From assembly GCF_003590095.1 (NCBI RefSeq), contig NC_039480.1:8657328-8721327 (forward strand): a DNA stretch of 64,000 nt, given 5' to 3'. Below the pieces are notes generated by a model. It worked only from the letters and a program-made list of their open reading frames with translations, did not search any database and was not told the DNA's origin. This document shows, piece by piece, positions 60,769 to 64,000 of the stretch (the first letter of the stretch is position 1; each line of letters starts with the position of its first letter). The position numbers were made by a program, and so were the translations under genes. The DNA is from Trichoplusia ni. Its lineage: Eukaryota; Arthropoda; Insecta; Lepidoptera; Noctuidae.

Positions 60769-61422
60769 ATAAATAAACGTTTCATTAAAAAAAAATTTTT
60801 TCAATAATTAGTTTTTAAATTACTTACTTAAGAATATTTATCAACACATTTTCAAAAATTGTCGTCTTGCCTATTACTATGCGTTGTCATGGTATTACAC
60901 CAACCGAATAAAACCAAACGAAACTACGGCGGTTTAACACTTCCCGCTTTCTCCCATAAGGAAAAGAATAGCAGGATTCCCCTACCAAATTAATAAAAAA
61001 AAAATCTTAGTAAAAAAAACCTCTTATTGACCCCAATACCTTAACCAGAAATGTGGGTATAGCTTTGGGCCTTAGGTACTAAGTATTGACAATTACAAGT
61101 ATTGACACATATACTACTACCTCACCCGAAACTTAGTTCCGAATTGATGATATGTGAATCTAAAAATCTAAACCGACACCATGGGTGCTATCCAAATTCA
61201 TAAAAAAACATTATCGGACTGATGTGACTAATCGATTCAGCCATTTATCAGGAGTCCAGTGACATAAACAGGTACCTACAGTAGAATTGTATGTTTAAAG
61301 ATGAGATATTAAGGTTTAGTTTTAAACTGCATACTCGTATTTATATTCTTATCTTAATCGGATTACGTTGGAAAACTTGACATCAAAGTTCAATTACCTT
61401 TCATCGTTTGTCAAAACCATCC
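60769..61422. other. Noncoding AT-rich stretch
   Basis: Nothing is recognised. Confidence 0.4.
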
Positions 61423-61703
61423 TATATAAACGTCCAGTCACTGAAAATAAAGATACAATCGAAATAAATAAAAGTTTAGAAGTGTGTCACGATTTATGAA
61501 TATTGCTACAGTACATAGTAACCGCAACAACGCTGTCCATTCTTAGCTTGTTCGAGCATTCATCCGCGAAATCAAGGGTTTTATATCCACACAAATACAC
61601 ATACAACCCCAAAAATTCAATACTTACCTTAAGGCATTGTATTAGAGACTACAATAAGTTTATTAAGCCGCAAAATGGCTTGCAAAACGGATTTTTCTTA
61701 TAA
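61423..61703 (+). pseudogene. TATA-led small ORF with secretory-like frame, start out of frame
   Basis: TATATAAA (61423-61430) stands 66 nt before the ATG at 61496. That ATG is read for only 16 codons. The overlapping frame, open from 61500 to the stop ending at 61703, reads YIVTATTLSILSLFEHSSA (signal-peptide-like) and then a basic 45-residue tail ending GLQNGFFL, but it has no ATG. Either a frameshift separates start and body, or the frame begins at the acceptor-like TTGCTACAG (61503-61511). Family unknown. It may be a broken small secreted gene or chance. Confidence 0.3.
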
Positions 61704-62029
61704 ATTATGAAACAAACTAGAAGTCTGTAAAATAATGCTTCGGGAAAAATCTTTATGTTATCTTTTATGGCTGTTGTAGGAGGATTTTCTTGACTGATTT
61801 TAATACTGTACTTGAGGAGAATATGAAATTGATGGACTTCCAGATAGGCCCACCATCAACTCTTGGAGTAATATTTTATGGTCGTGGGAGAGAGATGCCG
61901 CTGAACATTACTTTAAGAGGTCCAGCACTAAGTATAAGACGCGAACGACGGTACTGGTTAAAATGACAAGCTTTTCTTATCTGCATTTCCCTTCACCTAT
62001 AACACATTTATGCTCATGGTCTTTAAGTT
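61704..62029. other. Noncoding or decayed LINE flank
   Basis: GC-balanced at 61840-61940. It may be an upstream part of the LINE relic that follows. No frame is intact. Confidence 0.3.
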
Positions 62030-62335
62030 AAGATGAATGTGCAGTATTACAAGATTGGACAAAGTGAGAAATGAGTATATTACGTTAGATAGTGGCGCCA
62101 GTGACTGAAAGTTGAAAGGGATTCGTTTGTCTTGGGATGGTCATGTCAAGTGACTCGCGTGAATCGCATGTGAGTAAAAGAATTATGAGTTTGGATGTAG
62201 ATAGTTGGAGCAGGAGAGGGCTAAAGAAAAGATGGATAATTGTGTGAAGTGTCGTGAAAGACAAGGGAGTTAGAGGTAGAGCAACATGTTACAGGACAGA
62301 ATGGAAAGAAACGTGTTGTTCCGACCGCAAATAAA
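62030..62335 (+). pseudogene. Degraded LINE ORF2 C-terminus
   Basis: Plus-strand frames, broken by several shifts and stops, give IRLSWDGHVK (compare the conserved RWFGHV), then IMSLDVDSWSRRGLKKRWII (compare the RGRPKKRW block), then a TEWKETCCSDRK-like end. This is the conserved tail of reverse-transcriptase polyproteins of non-LTR elements. Followed by GCAAATAAAACAG, probably its 3' end. Confidence 0.6.
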
Positions 62336-63634
62336 ACAGATCTTTACAGTAAAAGTCAACTTTTCCTTATTTTCCTTGAATGGATTAGATTTTGAGAAAA
62401 ATGATTGATATAATAATAATTAATAATCGATACTTTCAATAGATAAATTGTCAGTCCTTAACTTAATTATTGACTTTGCAATGTCGAAATATCATTGTGT
62501 TGTTCTTGTATTATGCTTATATTGGCAGAAATTTAGAAATTGGAATATTTACGCAGTAATAAAACGATTATAACTAGCCCAAACTTTAAAGCACTAAAAT
62601 CATAAACCAACAAACTTCACTTGTAGCAACGAATGAAATAAACAAATGAAGTTCAATAGCAACTTAATCACGTCCAATAAACTTTACAAAGAGACGGACT
62701 TTTAGAAGTATGGACTTAAAAGGGCAGACACGTACAGTCACTGACACAAAACTAACACGTACCTACTTAGTTTGTCTTGAAACAAACTCGGTCACTTCAA
62801 ACCGATTTGGACTGTACTATAAAAAATAGTTAGGTTTTGTCTCCTTAAATCTTGATGTACTAATAATTTTCGTTTTTTTATGACTGCATTATATGCAGAC
62901 TGTAAGTGCCATTTTATTAGATTTTATTTTTATTAACACTATCCATACTATTATGTCAATTTTGAATTTGTTAACTAGCTTTTGATTATGTATTGATTTT
63001 TTAACTATCTTAAAGGCTTGAAAAAATAATCGAGTTTATTAGATCCAAAAATCATCTCTCGCAACCATAGAGGCAATAAAAAAACCTTAGGCAAAAGCAC
63101 GTAAGCTGTTCTTTCTCTCCTAAAAATCATTTAACGTCTTAAAATTACTTACGTATTACTAAAACGGTCTGCCTAGCAACTAGTAACTGTAAACATTTTG
63201 TAGAGACCCTTTGAAACTAGACTCGTTATCACGTACCGACTGAATGAAAACAACAGTCTTTTGTTTAACTCGCTTTGTGCTTAACTAACGACGTGGGTCT
63301 TACTTCAACTAAATATACAAGTTTATATACAATTATTTTAGGGATTATTTCATCAGAACTAAGATAGTAATTATGTTGCATTATTAGATATGATTATTTA
63401 GACATGAAACCCTTTTAGTGAGTAATTATATTTTCTTAGAATGTTGCAATGTTTTATCGAAGCTCTACACTTGTTTTTAATATTTTAGTCCTGAAATTTT
63501 GATTTACTTAAAAAATAACATTGTTTTTTACTTTTAGTAAGCCTAAAAACGGCTCTTCGGAAACGTAAAATCACATCTTTCTCAACAATCAACGTCACTC
63601 GTTCTGAAACATAATTTTTTAAACTTTATTCTTA
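62336..63634. other. Noncoding AT-rich stretch
   Basis: No gene or repeat is recognised. Confidence 0.4.
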
Positions 63635-63832
63635 CTAGCTTTTCGCCCGCGTCGAGGTCGGCTATATCGCGTTTCCAAGAGAACTCTTCAAAAGTCCTGG
63701 ATAAAAACTATCCTATTTTCTTTCTCAAGGTTAACTCTCTCTCTCTGTACCAAATTTCATTAAAATCAGTTCAGTGGTTTAGACGTGAAAGCGTCACAGA
63801 CGGAGTTACTTTCGCATTTATAATATTAGTAG
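63635..63832 (-). mobile_element. CTAG-ended dispersed repeat (Helitron-like), copy 3
   Basis: Begins CTAGCTTTTCGCCCGCGTCG and ends TTTCGCATTTATAATATTAG. The CTCTCTCTCTG run at about 63737-63747 is inside it, followed by AAATCAGTTCAGTGGTTTAG, the same block seen in copy 2. It is the most complete of the three copies. Confidence 0.6.
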
Positions 63833-64000
63833 GGAAGTAGGGATAGAGATTCCTCGATGGCGGTCACGAACTCACGATGGACGATCTTTCTATGGATCGT
63901 CGTTTGACCGTCAAATACAAACTTTTTACTTTTCATGAGTCCCGAAACTTAAACCTCAGCCAACAATAATTATCAATTTTAAGTTGCTTATCACAATCTA

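Noticed and set aside
1..64000. CRISPR arrays, prokaryotic operons, ribosome binding sites, rRNA genes
   Set aside because: No regularly spaced repeats, no tightly packed long ORFs and no rRNA-like segments. Intron-bearing genes and SINEs show that this is animal nuclear DNA.

Overview
This 64 kb window looks like nuclear DNA of an insect, most likely a moth or butterfly. It is AT-rich and full of short dispersed repeats whose signature sequences I recognise from lepidopteran genomes: several tRNA-derived SINE families, the 'AAGTGCGAGYCSGACT' SINE, the 'CCACTGCTGGACATAGGCCTC' LINE tail, Helitron termini ending CTAG|T, a short-TIR MITE and worn LINE reverse-transcriptase C-termini. No ORF longer than 134 codons exists and nothing looks bacterial. 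Family assignments come from recall, not from a search.

The window is almost a gene desert. The one protein gene I can build convincingly is hidden in three tiny exons at 46.2-47.15 kb (+ strand). It has a TATA box, an exon that is almost exactly a signal peptide, two introns with textbook GT-AG boundaries, a 46-residue open frame ending in Phe-Gly-Lys, and AATAAA signals. It reads as a small secreted peptide with a possible C-terminal amidation signal. I do not recognise its family.

The other well-resolved structure is at 3,268-5,300: a DNA transposon with two apparently identical 473-bp inverted arms, four mirrored GCCAGACA boxes per arm, and a core holding the last two exons of a transposase-like gene on the minus strand plus a Helitron 3' terminus. 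It looks like a deletion derivative of a long-TIR element that I cannot assign to a superfamily.

Region by region: 1-3.2 kb noncoding; 3.3-5.3 kb long-TIR element; 5.3-13.6 kb noncoding with a few repeats and one orphan splice donor; 13.6-25 kb SINEs, LINE tails, a GC-rich patch with facing SOX-like sites (15.2-15.55 kb) and a CTCF-like core (18.78 kb); 25-31 kb a CpG-rich CTACG cluster, a Helitron 5' end and a LINE fragment; 31.4 kb a perfect 66-bp palindrome; 34-43.5 kb a MITE, repeats and a possible minus-strand promoter; 46-47.6 kb the peptide gene followed by a SINE; 50.4 kb a good orphan core promoter with a splice donor; 51-64 kb SINEs, LINE relics, a CRE/E2F dyad and Helitron-like repeats. 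Several orphan promoters and donors suggest that introns or 5' regions of larger genes cross the window, but their coding exons are not identifiable here.
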